A stretch of DNA of 64,000 nucleotides from the NCBI RefSeq assembly GCF_000185965.1, contig NC_014924.1:682001-746000 (forward strand). The letters run 5' to 3'. This DNA comes from Pseudoxanthomonas suwonensis 11-1 (lineage in GTDB: Bacteria > Pseudomonadota > Gammaproteobacteria > Xanthomonadales > Xanthomonadaceae). Every line of letters begins with the position of its first letter. The first letter of the stretch is position 1. This document shows, piece after piece, positions 1 to 12,098 of this stretch. The notes beneath the pieces were generated by a model. It ran no database searches, was not told where the DNA came from, and was given only the letters and a program-made list of their open reading frames with translations. Made by a program: the position numbers and the translations under genes.

Positions 1-382
1 GCTTGAAGAAGCGAAAAGGCAGCTGCTATCCATTCGCCCCGCGTTGGCCGGGGCCATCGGTGTTCCGAACTGGTTCGAGGGTCCCTGACAGCGCAGGCGG
101 CGCACGAGAAAAACGCGTGCGCTGTTCCTGTCTGCCCCAGGGATCGTCCGTGCCCGGCATGGGCTGCTGCATGGAGCGAAGGCCTCCAAAGGCGCCGTCC
201 GGAAAGCCCTGGGCGTAGGGAAACACCCATTCGAAAGTCCGGAGAGAGATGGAGGTTTTACAGGATGTACATGCTTTCCATGTCCAGCGCTGTCTTTGGG
301 CGTGACCGCGGCCGCAGGCGGCCCGCACGCGCCAGCGATGCCCGCCGGTACCCGACAACCCCCCAGTGCTGAGGACCCCCTG
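1..382. other. Non-coding leader upstream of the TonB receptor gene
   Basis: No convincing gene lies here; the open frames across it have no recognisable protein content. It ends at the receptor start codon and probably holds that gene's promoter and leader. An 8-base perfect palindrome, ATGTACAT (265-272), sits about 110 bases upstream of the start and could be part of an operator. No clear -35/-10 pair was recognised. Confidence 0.5.
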
Positions 383-3300
383 ATGAGCCACAAGCTGAAG
401 AAGAAGTTCCGCTCGCGGGCGATGTTCACCATCGTCGGCGGCATGATCGTCATCAATCCCGCGTTCGCGCAGGATTCGCAGCAAGCCACCCAGCTGGACA
501 CCGTGCAGGTCACCGGCCTGCGCAGTTCGCTGGACCAGGCGATGAACATCAAGCGCGATTCGGCGGGCATCGTCGACGCGGTCAGCGCCGAGGACATCGG
601 CAAGTTCCCGGATACCAACCTCGCCGAGTCCCTGCAACGCATCACCGGCATCTCGATCGAGCGCCGCGACGGCGAGGGCGCCCAGGTCACCGCCCGCGGC
701 TTCGGACCGCAGTTCAACCTGGTCACCCTCAACGGCCGCCAGGTGCCGGGTGCCGACGCCTTCGGCGCGCCGGGCCAGGTCGCGGTGGGCGGCGTGAACG
801 GCGGCACCCGCGCGTTCAACTTCGCCCAGCTGGCCTCCGAGGCGGTGGGCGGCCTGGAGGTCTACAAGACCGGCCAGGCGCATGTCCCGTCAGGCGGCAT
901 CGGCGCGACCATCAACATCCTCACCGCGCGCCCGTTCAACAACCGCGGCGGCGACGTGGTGGCCAGCGCTGGCGTGAAGGGCGTCTACGACAAGTCGCAG
1001 CCGTTCGACACCGACATCCAGCCGGAAGTCTCCGGCATCTTCAGCTACGCCAACACCGACAAGACCTGGGGCGTCAGCATCAGCGCCAGCCAGCAGAAGC
1101 GCCGTGGCGGCTCGGTCCAGGCCACCGAGAACGCCTGGAACGTGCAGGAGTGGACCGGCTCGCTGCCGGGCAACCCGGCCGTGGTCAACGCGCCGGACGC
1201 GGGCGAGCTGTACGCGTGGCCGAACGACATCCGCTACGCCTTCTCCGACTTCGAGCGCGAGCGCGTCAATGCCCAGGCCGTGCTGCAGTTCGCCCCCAGC
1301 GACGCCCTGACCTTCACCCTCGACTACACCCACTCGACCAACGAGATCACCGAGAAGCGCGGCGAGATGGGCATGTGGCTGCAGAACGACGCCTATACCA
1401 ACGTCGAGTTCGACCGCAGCGGCGCCGTCGCGACCCCGATCTACATCCGCGAGATCTCCACCGCAGGCTCCTCGCCGTTCAAGGACTTCGGCATGGAGCA
1501 GCAGCGCAACGCGCAGAAGTACAAGTTCGACCAGATCGGCCTGAACGTCGACTGGCAGGTCAACGACAGCTTCCGCCTGTCGTTCGACGCCCACAACTCC
1601 AAGACCGAGAGCAACCCGAACGACCCGCTGACCGGCGGCGGCGCGCTCTACGTCAGCATCGCCGGCACCAACAACTGCGTCGGCACCGGTGCGCCGAACT
1701 GCGGCGGCCACTACGTGCAGGAACTGCGCTTCAACAACGGCCTGCCGGTCGGCGCGCGCACCTGGTACCCGACCCTGGCCGACGCCCAGGCCGGCACCAA
1801 CGGCGTGGTCAACCCGCCGTGGGAGGAAGGCCAGGTCGGTTCGCAGGTCCTGCGCATCAATGCCCAGCGCCAGGAATCGGAGATCAAGCAGGGCCGCATC
1901 GACGGCGAGTGGGTGTTCGACGACGGCCGCTTCAGCTTCGGCGTGGACACCAACACCGTCACCCTGCGCCAGCAGAACAACTCCGAGAGCTACAACGCGC
2001 TGGGCAACTGGAGCGTGGACAACGTCGCCAGCGATACCCAGGCCGGGCTGATCGACCTGCTGACCCCGTACGACGTGGTCGGCATGTTCAACGACTTCAG
2101 CGCCACCGGCGCCTTCCGCAGTGGCTTCCGCGGCGACGCCGGCCAGCTGGCGGAGTGGGCCCGCTCGGTCTATGGCACCAACATCGGCGTCAACCCGATC
2201 CTCAACACCAACAGCACGGTGGAGGAGAAGACCCACGCGGCGTACTTCCAGGTGGACCTCGGCGGCGAGCTGGCCGGCCGCCCGGTGAACACCCGCCTGG
2301 GCCTGCGCTACGAGACCACCGACGTGTCGGCGGTCAACGTCGTGGCCAACCGCGCGGCGATCAACTGGCAGTCCAACAACGACTTCCAGATCCTGGACGG
2401 CGCCCCGGGCGACGTCACCGTGTACCGGGACGACAACAGCTACAGCTACCTGCTGCCGAACCTGGATTTCTCGATCGACTTCACCGACACCCTCAAGGGT
2501 CGTGCCTCGTTCAGCCGCACCATCGCCCGCGCGCCGTTCACCAGCCTGGCCGCCGGCCCCGGCAACGTGAACACCCCGACCGGTTCGATCCTGCTCAACG
2601 AATCCAGCCGTGCCTCGGCCGATACGCAGAACACCAAGCTGAAGCCGCTGGAGTCGAACAACATCGACCTGGCGCTGGAGTGGTACTTCGCCGACGCCAG
2701 CTACCTGAGCGCGACCTACTGGAACAAGCAGGTCAACAACTTCCTCGGCACCTCCGTCGAGCGCGGGACCATGTACGACCTGACCGACCCGACCTCCGGT
2801 CCGGACGCGCAGGCGGCCCTGGCGTTCCTCGACAGCTCGGCGTGCGTGGCCCAGGTGCAGGCGGCCGGCGGCAACCCGAACAGCGCGTGCGCGGGCAACG
2901 ACACCAACCTGTTCACCGCCCTGGCCATGCTTCGCAACGCCGCCGCGACCGGCGGCCTGGCCGCGTACAACGGCAGCCAGGCGCTGGCGATGGAGAGCCT
3001 GTACGACATCGAGGGCCTGCCGACCGACCCGCTGTACGTGTTCAACATCAGCCGTCCGGTCAACCAGAACACGGCCAAGCTCAACGGCTGGGAACTGGCG
3101 GGCCAGTACTTCTTCGGCGACAGCGGCTTCGGCGTGTACGCCAACTACACCATCGTCAACGGCGACGTCGGCTTCGACAACGGCTCCATCGCCGAGCAGT
3201 TCGCGCTGCTGGGCCTGAGCGACACCGCCAACGTGATGCTGATGTACGAGAAGTACGGCTGGTCGGCCCGCCTGGCGTGGAACTGGCGCGACGAGTACCT

Positions 3301-3529
3301 GATCCTCAGCAACGAGAATGGCAGCTCGCACAACCCGTACTACGTCGAGGAGTACGACCAGATCGACCTGAGCGTGACCTACCAGCTCAACGACAACTGG
3401 GCCTTCAGCGTGGAGGCGATCAACCTGACCGGCGAGGACGTGCGCTGGCACGGCCGCACCGGCAGCCAGATCGTCAGGCTGGTGGACCAGGAGCCGCGCT
3501 ACATGGTCGGCGTGCGCTACAAGTTCTGA
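383..3529 (+). CDS. TonB-dependent receptor (TonB-Xanth-Caul type)
   Basis: A 1048-residue outer membrane receptor that would import a large substrate, often a saccharide or oligopeptide in this family, using TonB energy. The ATG at 383 gives a typical signal peptide (MSHKLKKKFRSRAMF, a hydrophobic run, cleavage after PAFA). It is preferred over an in-frame start at 296, which would put a non-signal extension in front. A plug domain follows at about residues 45-200 (DIGKFPDTNLAESLQ, ITGISIERR, ARGF, LNGR motifs). The long beta-barrel ends in an aromatic residue (RYMVGVRYKF), as expected for BAM-dependent insertion. The next gene is sapC-like, a pairing common in xanthomonads and Caulobacter. 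The substrate cannot be read from the sequence. Confidence 0.95.
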   Translation: MSHKLKKKFRSRAMFTIVGGMIVINPAFAQDSQQATQLDTVQVTGLRSSLDQAMNIKRDSAGIVDAVSAEDIGKFPDTNLAESLQRITGISIERRDGEGAQVTARGFGPQFNLVTLNGRQVPGADAFGAPGQVAVGGVNGGTRAFNFAQLASEAVGGLEVYKTGQAHVPSGGIGATINILTARPFNNRGGDVVASAGVKGVYDKSQPFDTDIQPEVSGIFSYANTDKTWGVSISASQQKRRGGSVQATENAWNVQEWTGSLPGNPAVVNAPDAGELYAWPNDIRYAFSDFERERVNAQAVLQFAPSDALTFTLDYTHSTNEITEKRGEMGMWLQNDAYTNVEFDRSGAVATPIYIREISTAGSSPFKDFGMEQQRNAQKYKFDQIGLNVDWQVNDSFRLSFDAHNSKTESNPNDPLTGGGALYVSIAGTNNCVGTGAPNCGGHYVQELRFNNGLPVGARTWYPTLADAQAGTNGVVNPPWEEGQVGSQVLRINAQRQESEIKQGRIDGEWVFDDGRFSFGVDTNTVTLRQQNNSESYNALGNWSVDNVASDTQAGLIDLLTPYDVVGMFNDFSATGAFRSGFRGDAGQLAEWARSVYGTNIGVNPILNTNSTVEEKTHAAYFQVDLGGELAGRPVNTRLGLRYETTDVSAVNVVANRAAINWQSNNDFQILDGAPGDVTVYRDDNSYSYLLPNLDFSIDFTDTLKGRASFSRTIARAPFTSLAAGPGNVNTPTGSILLNESSRASADTQNTKLKPLESNNIDLALEWYFADASYLSATYWNKQVNNFLGTSVERGTMYDLTDPTSGPDAQAALAFLDSSACVAQVQAAGGNPNSACAGNDTNLFTALAMLRNAAATGGLAAYNGSQALAMESLYDIEGLPTDPLYVFNISRPVNQNTAKLNGWELAGQYFFGDSGFGVYANYTIVNGDVGFDNGSIAEQFALLGLSDTANVMLMYEKYGWSARLAWNWRDEYLILSNENGSSHNPYYVEEYDQIDLSVTYQLNDNWAFSVEAINLTGEDVRWHGRTGSQIVRLVDQEPRYMVGVRYKF

Positions 3530-3654
3530 CCATCGCCGGCCACCTTCGTGGTGGCGGGCAGGGATCGTCGCTTCCGGCGGCGGTCCCGCTTCACCGGCCG
3601 GCCCGCGGGTGGAAACGCCCGCGTGCCGGACGCCGGAAGGGACCGGGAGAAGGG

Positions 3655-4384
3655 ATGGCGCGCTACGAGCGTCTGAACGACTGGACCCACCGCGACCTGC
3701 GGATCGCTCGCGGGCATGGCCCGCAGTCCGGCGATGCGGTAGGCGAGGTGCCGGCGTTCCCGACCGAGTTCGCCGAGCTGCTGCAGGAGTACCCGATCCC
3801 TGCTCCAGCGCAATGCCGAAGGCTCCGGCTGGGACGCGTTCGCCCTGCTGGGTTTCGACCGGGACGAGAACCTGTTCCTGCAGGACGGCCGCTGGGAGGC
3901 GGCATGCCTGCCGGGCTACGTCGCCAAGGGGCCGTTCCTGATCGGCTTCCAGGGGCGGATCGGGTACGGGCGGGAAGTGCTGGAGCCGGTGATCCACGTC
4001 GGCATGGACCATCCGCGGGTGCGCGCGGCGGACGGCGTGCCGGTGTTCCTGCCGCAGGGCGGGCAGGCGCCGTACCTCGAACACGTGATCCAGGTGCTGC
4101 GTGGCGACGGCGTGCAGCCCGCCGGCCTCATGTACGCCGAGTTCGAACGGCTCGGGCTGATCCAGCCAGTGGAGTTCGAATTGAAGTCCGGGCCGACCAT
4201 GTCAGGCCGCCTGACCGGCTTCCACGCGATCGACCGCGAGCGCCTGGCCGCGTTGCCAGGCGCGGACCTGGTGGCCCTGCACCGCAGCGGCTGGCTCGAA
4301 GGCGCGTACCTGATGCTGGCCTCGCTGCACAATATCAACCGCCTGGTAACGCGCAAGCGCGCGCGGCTGGCGCTGGGCAACTGA
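3655..4384 (+). pseudogene. SapC family protein, interrupted by a +1 frameshift
   Basis: The first 48 codons from ATG 3655 (MARYERLNDWTHRDLRI...) and the segment from about 3800 to the stop at 4384 (LLQRNAEGSGWDAFALLGF...) together make one SapC-like protein of about 242 residues, but they lie in different frames. One extra C in the run at 3798-3800 accounts for the shift: reading GAG TAC CCG ATC then CTG CTC CAG restores a continuous protein. A good ribosome binding site (GGGAGAAGGG) precedes ATG 3655. SapC proteins are often found beside TonB receptors in this group, and their function is not well defined. The cause may be a real mutation or a sequencing error in a short C run. The tryptophan halogenase and cupin genes that often follow sapC are absent. 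Confidence 0.85.
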
Positions 4385-4473
4385 GCTGGCCCGACAGCTG
4401 TCGGTGACAGCCGGCGCCCAAGGGGGCCATCGACGCGGGCGTGATGCCCTGGAGGCGGATACGCCGCTGCAGC

Positions 4474-5790
<1,317 letters not shown>

Positions 5791-5927
5791 GGGGGGGCGG
5801 CCTGGAAACGGTGGATAGGGCCGCGTGGCGCGGCCGCCCGAAGCTTACCCCACGCTCCGGGCGCATCCCGTGTGGGTACGGCCGCCCCGGCGCGTATCAT
5901 GCGGCCACTGTTTGCCGGGGATGGCGG

Positions 5928-6704
5928 ATGTCGGATACCCAGTGCATGGAATGCGGGCATGCCGGCGAGCCGGGCCACATGTTCTGTCCTGCCTGCGGCC
6001 GGCAGGCGAGGGCGCCGCGGATCGACTGGCACTACCTGGCCGAGCAGGTCCGGCACGGGATCCTGAACCTCGAGCGCGGCTTCCTGTACTCGCTGTGCAA
6101 CCTGCTGCTGCGCCCGGGCAGGCTGATCCGCGACTACATCGACGGCCAGCGGGCGCGCCAGGTGAAGCCGCTGACGCTGCTGCTGGTCACCGCCGCGGCC
6201 GTCGTGCTGGTTGGACGCCTGGTCGCCGATGGCGATGTCATCGGCTCGACCATTTCCGCAGGCGCGGGGCTTGCCGGCAATCCGGAGCTGGCCGGGTCGC
6301 CCGCCGCGCAGGAGGCCACCCGGACGCTGGAGTCGTGGGTCAACCGCAATTTCGCCCTGGTGACCCTGCTGCTGCTGCCGCTGGAGGCGGCGGGCCTGCG
6401 GCTCGCCTTCCGCGGTGTCGGCGGCCTCAACTATCCGGAATGGCTGGTGGTGACCGCCTTCCTCTCGGCGCAGGGCTTCGTGTTCATGGCGGCGGGGCTG
6501 CTGCTGCAGCGCTGGATCCCGGGCGCGACCGCGTGGGCGGTATACGCAGCGATGGCCTGCCTGCTGTTCTCGCTGGCACAGTTCTTCGCCGGCTATCCGT
6601 GGTGGAAGACCGTGCTGCGCGGCCTCCTCGGCCTGCTCCTGTACGCGGTCGTGCAGTCGCTGGCGACGGCAGCGGCATTGGCCCTGTACGACGCGGTGCG
6701 CTGA
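5928..6704 (+). CDS. DUF3667-like zinc-ribbon membrane protein
   Basis: A 258-residue protein of unknown function. The N-terminus carries a zinc ribbon (C-x2-C at residues 6-9 and C-x2-C about 13 residues later, FCPACGRQA). A segment on RGFLYSLCNLLLRPGRLIRDYIDGQR matches the DUF3667 family, and several membrane segments follow (VKPLTLLLVTAAAVVLVG, FALVTLLLLPLEAAGL and later ones). ATG 5928 is chosen because it starts directly before the zinc ribbon; the longer open frame from 5811 adds only low-complexity residues. It is divergent from the NCS2 permease. It could be a membrane sensor or assembly factor, but nothing in the context decides this. Confidence 0.85.
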   Translation: MSDTQCMECGHAGEPGHMFCPACGRQARAPRIDWHYLAEQVRHGILNLERGFLYSLCNLLLRPGRLIRDYIDGQRARQVKPLTLLLVTAAAVVLVGRLVADGDVIGSTISAGAGLAGNPELAGSPAAQEATRTLESWVNRNFALVTLLLLPLEAAGLRLAFRGVGGLNYPEWLVVTAFLSAQGFVFMAAGLLLQRWIPGATAWAVYAAMACLLFSLAQFFAGYPWWKTVLRGLLGLLLYAVVQSLATAAALALYDAVR

Positions 6705-6728
6705 GCACGACGACAGCCCGGAAAAGGA

Positions 6729-6750
6729 AAGCCCGCCGGGTGGCGGGCTT
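6729..6750 (-). terminator. Rho-independent terminator after ettA
   Basis: A perfect 9-base-pair stem (AAGCCCGCC / GGCGGGCTT) with a 4-base loop. On the minus strand it is followed by a pyrimidine-rich, T-containing run (TTTCCTTTTCC), so it fits as the ettA terminator. It may also stop the plus-strand gene ending at 6704. Confidence 0.8.
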
Positions 6751-6762
6751 CCTGTGCGGCTC

Positions 6763-8427
<1,665 letters not shown>

Positions 8428-8491
8428 GGTCTCTCCGTGCGCGATCCGCCTGCCCGGCGGGCAGGCGGCGAGGGAATCTGGGGAATCGCCA

Positions 8492-8497
8492 ATTATA
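8492..8497 (-). promoter_or_regulatory. Consensus -10 element upstream of ettA
   Basis: On the minus strand this reads TATAAT, a perfect sigma-70 -10 hexamer, 65 bases upstream of the ettA ATG. No good -35 hexamer was seen at the expected distance, so the call rests on the -10 match and its position. Confidence 0.5.
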
Positions 8498-8651
8498 GCC
8501 GCGCTGGCTGGCGGCCCGCTGACCCGCCCGCGTGGCTGGCTGGATCCTGAACACCGGAAAGCAGGGGGAGTGCTGGAACCGGTTTCGCAAGGGCATCCAT
8601 TCAGGCGACTTCGGCAAGATGGGGCCGTCACAACCAGCGGGAGCCGCCCCA

Positions 8652-9113
8652 ATGAAGCGCACTCAACTGATCGCCCTGACCGTCGCCGCCCTGCTGGGCC
8701 TCGGTGCCGCGGTGCCCCCCGCCGAAGCCGCCGGTGCCGGCGACCGCCATGGCTGGAACCGTGGCCACGACCGCGGGCACGATCGCGGCCATGACCGCCG
8801 CGACCATCGCGGCCCGGCCAGGAAGCACCATGACCGTCGCGACGACCGCGCCTATTACGGTCCCGGCCATGGTTACCACCCGCGCCCGGTCGTGGTCCAC
8901 CACCGTCCGGCCCCGCCGCCGCGCCACGTCTGGGCCCGCGGCCAGCGCTTCCATGACCACTACCATGGTCCGGTCTACGTGGTGAGCGACTACCCGCGCT
9001 ACCACCTGCGCCGTCCGCCGCACGGCCACCACTGGGTGCGCGACGACCGCGGCAACATGCTCCTGGTGGCCATCGCCACCGGCGTCATCGCCGACCTGAT
9101 CCTGCACCACTGA
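8652..9113 (+). CDS. RcnB-like periplasmic protein, His/Arg-rich
   Basis: A 153-residue exported protein with a clear signal peptide ([26 protein letters not shown]). A low-complexity stretch of histidine, arginine, aspartate and glycine follows, including three tandem RGHD-type repeats at about residues 38-50. The C-terminal part ([18 protein letters not shown], then [19 protein letters not shown]) matches the RcnB family of periplasmic proteins; E. coli RcnB affects nickel/cobalt homeostasis. The many histidines would suit metal binding, but no metal efflux gene lies nearby, so the role is inferred. ATG 8652 starts exactly at the signal peptide. Confidence 0.8.
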   Translation: MKRTQLIALTVAALLGLGAAVPPAEAAGAGDRHGWNRGHDRGHDRGHDRRDHRGPARKHHDRRDDRAYYGPGHGYHPRPVVVHHRPAPPPRHVWARGQRFHDHYHGPVYVVSDYPRYHLRRPPHGHHWVRDDRGNMLLVAIATGVIADLILHH

Positions 9114-9144
9114 GCCAGGCCCGTCCGGGCCCAGGCGACCCCCG

Positions 9145-9168
9145 GCCGGCCACCTTCGGGTGGCCGGC
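9145..9168 (+). terminator. Hairpin with TTCG tetraloop after the RcnB-like gene
   Basis: A perfect 10-base-pair stem (GCCGGCCACC / GGTGGCCGGC) closed by a TTCG tetraloop. It is followed by TGCGTTTCC, which is a weak T run. Its position just after the stop codon at 9113 supports termination. Confidence 0.65.
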
Positions 9169-9234
9169 TGCGTTTCCGGACCTGGCGGGCGACCCCGGCG
9201 CCTGTCGGGGCGGGCGCCGGGGCGGCGGGGGGCT

Positions 9235-9240
9235 TACAAT
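9235..9240 (+). promoter_or_regulatory. Putative -10 element of glyA
   Basis: TACAAT lies 40 bases upstream of the glyA ATG and follows the terminator of the preceding gene. No convincing -35 was seen. A glycine riboswitch was looked for and not found. Confidence 0.4.
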
Positions 9241-9279
9241 TGGCGGGCCTTTCCCCCTTCCTGCCTGCTGGAGCCGCCG

Positions 9280-10548
9280 ATGTACTCGCGTGATGCCCGT
9301 ATTGCGTCCTACGACCCCGAACTGGCCCAGGCCATCGCAGACGAGGCCCGCCGCCAGGAGGACCACGTCGAGCTGATCGCCAGCGAGAACTACGCCAGCC
9401 CGCTGGTGATGGAGGCGCAGGGCAGCCAGCTGACCAACAAGTACGCCGAGGGCTACCCGCACAAGCGTTACTACGGCGGCTGCGAGTACGTCGACGTGGC
9501 CGAGCAGCTGGCCATCGACCGGGTCAAGCAGCTGTTCGACGCCGACTACGCCAACGTGCAGCCGCACAGCGGCTCGCAGGCCAACCAGGCGGTGTACTTC
9601 GCCCTGCTGCAGGCCGGCGACACCATCCTCGGCATGTCGCTGGCCCACGGCGGCCACCTGACCCACGGTGCCAAGGTCAACGCCTCCGGCAAGCTGTTCA
9701 ACGCCATCCAGTACGGCGTCAACGACCAGGGCCTGATCGACTACGACGAGGTCGAGCGCCTGGCCGTGGAGCACAAGCCGAAGATGGTCGTGGCCGGCTT
9801 CTCCGCCTACTCGCAGGTGATCGACTGGGCGCGCTTCCGCGCCATCGCCGACAAGGTCGGCGCCTACCTGTTCGTGGACATGGCCCACGTCGCCGGCCTG
9901 GTCGCCGCCGGCGTGTACCCGAACCCGCTGCCGCACGCGCACGTGGTGACTTCCACCACCCACAAGACCCTGCGCGGTCCGCGTGGCGGCATCATCCTGG
10001 CCGGCGCCGAGGGTGCGGGCGAGAAGTTCGAGGAGATCAGCAAGAAGCTGCAGTCGATCGTGTTCCCGGGCATCCAGGGCGGTCCGCTGATGCACGTGAT
10101 CGCGGCCAAGGCCGTGGCCTTCAAGGAAGCCCTGGAGCCGGGGTTCAAGGCCTACCAGCAGCAGGTGGTGAAGAACGCGCAGGCCATGGCCGACACCCTC
10201 ATCGCGCGCGGCTACAAGATCGTTTCCGGTGGCACCCGGAACCACCTGATGCTGGTGGACATGATCGGCAAGGACGTGTCCGGCAAGGATGCGGAGGCCG
10301 CGCTGGGCAAGGCCCACATCACCGTCAACAAGAACTCGGTGCCCAACGACCCGCGTTCGCCGTTCGTGACCTCCGGCCTGCGCCTGGGTACCCCGGCGGT
10401 GACCACCCGCGGCTACACCGAGCAGGACTGCGTGGACCTGGCCAACTGGATCGCCGACGTGCTCGACGCGCCGAACGACGACAGCGTGATCGAGGCCGTC
10501 AAGGCGAAGGTCACCGAGCAGTGCCGCAAGTACCCGGTCTACGGTTGA
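9280..10548 (+). CDS. glyA: Serine hydroxymethyltransferase
   Basis: A 422-residue cytosolic PLP enzyme. It interconverts serine and glycine while charging tetrahydrofolate to 5,10-methylene-THF, the main one-carbon source. The PLP lysine is K229 in [14 protein letters not shown]. The N-terminal [10 protein letters not shown] motif and the NKYAEGYP segment are both present. Length is typical. The start at 9280 gives the usual N-terminus ([19 protein letters not shown]). The downstream exported protein appears to overlap its stop codon. Confidence 0.98.
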   Translation: MYSRDARIASYDPELAQAIADEARRQEDHVELIASENYASPLVMEAQGSQLTNKYAEGYPHKRYYGGCEYVDVAEQLAIDRVKQLFDADYANVQPHSGSQANQAVYFALLQAGDTILGMSLAHGGHLTHGAKVNASGKLFNAIQYGVNDQGLIDYDEVERLAVEHKPKMVVAGFSAYSQVIDWARFRAIADKVGAYLFVDMAHVAGLVAAGVYPNPLPHAHVVTSTTHKTLRGPRGGIILAGAEGAGEKFEEISKKLQSIVFPGIQGGPLMHVIAAKAVAFKEALEPGFKAYQQQVVKNAQAMADTLIARGYKIVSGGTRNHLMLVDMIGKDVSGKDAEAALGKAHITVNKNSVPNDPRSPFVTSGLRLGTPAVTTRGYTEQDCVDLANWIADVLDAPNDDSVIEAVKAKVTEQCRKYPVYG

Positions 10549-11060
10549 GCACGCACCGGTCCCGGGCCGTCGCCCGGGGCCTGGCGCTGGTCCTGGCGGT
10601 GGCGGGCGTCCCCGCCTTCGCCAGCGACGCGCCAGTGCGCTCGTCCGCCCTGGACTACACCGATCCGGCCGCGCGCCACCATCCGGTCACCTGCAAGGAA
10701 GGCGACCGCGAGCGCGAGCCCGGGCGCAGCCTTGGAGACGTGTTCGGCGAGCAGTGGCCCGAGCAGCCACTGCCACTGCCCGGCGGCGAGACCCGCAAGG
10801 CCCATGTGCGGGCCGTGCAGTTCAGCCGGGACATCGTGCGCGGCGCCCCCGCGCAGCGCGGCCTGGTGGTCGTGGCGGTGCTGGTCGACCCGGCCGGCAA
10901 GCCGCTGGCGGCGCGTCCCATCTGCGCCACCACCGATGGTTACGACAGCAAGGCCCGGCGCCTTGCCCTGCGCAGCTTCTACGAGCCGGCGCTGGTCAAC
11001 GGGCAGGCGGTGACCAGCGTGGCCATGCTCATCGTTCCGTTCGCGGGCGGCGCCCGCTGA
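10545..11060 (+). CDS. Small exported protein with TonB C-terminal-like fold
   Basis: Unrecognised by name. From a TTG at 10545 it would encode 171 residues with a signal peptide ([25 protein letters not shown]). A central region about 60 residues long ends in a segment like a TonB C-terminal repeat ([16 protein letters not shown], then [18 protein letters not shown]). The TTG overlaps the glyA stop as TTGA, which would give translational coupling. An ATG at 10521 inside glyA is the alternative and would add eight residues before the signal peptide. nrdR follows 10 bases after its stop. It is probably a periplasmic protein of unknown function. Confidence 0.65.
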   Translation: MSTHRSRAVARGLALVLAVAGVPAFASDAPVRSSALDYTDPAARHHPVTCKEGDREREPGRSLGDVFGEQWPEQPLPLPGGETRKAHVRAVQFSRDIVRGAPAQRGLVVVAVLVDPAGKPLAARPICATTDGYDSKARRLALRSFYEPALVNGQAVTSVAMLIVPFAGGAR

Positions 11061-11070
11061 GGAAAACCCA

Positions 11071-11613
11071 ATGCATTGCCCCTTCTGCCAGCACAACGAC
11101 ACCCGCGTGATCGACTCGCGCGTGTCCGAGGACGGCGCCACCATCCGTCGGCGCCGCGAATGCGAGGCCTGCGGCGAACGCTTCTCCACCCTCGAGACCG
11201 TGGAACTGAAGTTGCCGTCGATCATCAAGGGCGACGGCCGGCGCGAGCAGTTCGACGCCAAGAAGCTGCGCCAGGGCTTCGACCGCGCGCTGCAGAAGCG
11301 CCCGGTGGCCGAGGAGCAGGTCGAGGCCGCGGTGCGCGCGGTGGTCCACGCCGTGCGCATGAGCGGCGAGCGCGAGCTTCCGTCTCGGCGCGTCGGCGAG
11401 TTCGTGATGGACGAGCTGCGCAAGCTCGACCACGTGGCCTACGTGCGCTTCGCCTCGGTCTACCGCAGCTTCCAGGACGTGGACGATTTCCGCGAGGAGA
11501 TCGAGAAGCTCCAGCGCAGCCTGCCGTCCAGCGAGCAGCTGCCGCTGCTGGACGCCGCCGACGCGGCCGCGGCCGCGCACGGGCGCGTGGCCGAGCGGTC
11601 GAAGAAGCGCTGA
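11071..11613 (+). CDS. nrdR: Transcriptional repressor NrdR
   Basis: A 180-residue Zn-ribbon/ATP-cone repressor of ribonucleotide reductase genes. The zinc ribbon uses C3-x2-C6 and C31-x2-C34. The ATP-cone domain spans about residues 49-139 ([21 protein letters not shown]... [13 protein letters not shown]). The length is slightly above the usual 150-170 because of an acidic, alanine-rich tail. Placement between glyA and ribD matches the common gammaproteobacterial nrdR-ribD order. Confidence 0.97.
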   Translation: MHCPFCQHNDTRVIDSRVSEDGATIRRRRECEACGERFSTLETVELKLPSIIKGDGRREQFDAKKLRQGFDRALQKRPVAEEQVEAAVRAVVHAVRMSGERELPSRRVGEFVMDELRKLDHVAYVRFASVYRSFQDVDDFREEIEKLQRSLPSSEQLPLLDAADAAAAAHGRVAERSKKR

Positions 11614-11621
11614 GCCGCCGG

Positions 11622-12098
11622 GTGCGCATCGACTGGCTCAGCGCGCATCCTCGGCATGCCGCCGCGCTGGCCGAAGCCCATGTGCAGGCCTTCGGCGCGC
11701 TGCTGCCTGGCTGGACCGCGGAGCAGGCGCTGGCCGAACTGCGCGCGCACGACCGCCCGGCGACGGTTCCCTCCACCCTGGTGGCGCTCGACGGGGATGG
11801 CGAGTGGCTGGGTTCGGTAAGCCTGCTGGCCGAGGACCATCCGGACATCCCGCAATACTCGCCCTGGCTGGCCAGCCTGTACGTGCGCCCGGAGGCGCGC
11901 GGCAACGGCACCGGCCGCGCCCTGGTGGCGCGCGCGGTGGCCGAGGCGGCCGCGCTGGGGATCGGGACCCTCTACCTGTACTGCACGCCCGCCGTTGCCG
12001 GCTGGTACCTCGGCCTCGGCTGGCGCCAGCACGAGGTGCTGCACCTGGGGCCGCTGGTGGTGCACGTGCTCGCGATCGACTGCCGGGAACACGCATGA
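11622..12098 (+). CDS. GNAT family N-acetyltransferase
   Basis: A 158-residue acetyl-CoA-dependent acyltransferase fold. The acetyl-CoA loop is visible as VRPEARGNGTGRALVARAV (Q/R-x2-G-x-G/A), preceded by LASLY and followed by LYLYCTPAVAGWYLGLGW, the usual motif B. GTG 11622 is chosen because it lies just after the nrdR stop and leaves the full N-terminal strand (RIDWLSAHPRHAAALAEAH). The stop overlaps the ribD ATG by four bases, so it is probably co-translated with riboflavin genes. The substrate is unknown. Confidence 0.85.
   Translation: MRIDWLSAHPRHAAALAEAHVQAFGALLPGWTAEQALAELRAHDRPATVPSTLVALDGDGEWLGSVSLLAEDHPDIPQYSPWLASLYVRPEARGNGTGRALVARAVAEAAALGIGTLYLYCTPAVAGWYLGLGWRQHEVLHLGPLVVHVLAIDCREHA

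Noticed and set aside
3798-3800. Programmed ribosomal frameshift in the sapC-like gene
   Set aside because: No slippery heptamer, stimulatory stem or internal start-stop arrangement of a known type was seen; a simple indel explains it.
890-4084. A 1064-codon open frame on the minus strand opposite the TonB receptor
   Set aside because: Its codons are low-complexity Arg/Val/Ala/His and it lies fully antisense to a clear TonB receptor; it is a high-GC shadow.
8532-8651. N-terminal extension of the RcnB-like protein
   Set aside because: The extra 40 residues would precede a complete signal peptide that starts at 8652.
9114-9279. Glycine riboswitch upstream of glyA
   Set aside because: The short gap holds a terminator hairpin and a -10; none of the glycine aptamer core motifs were found.
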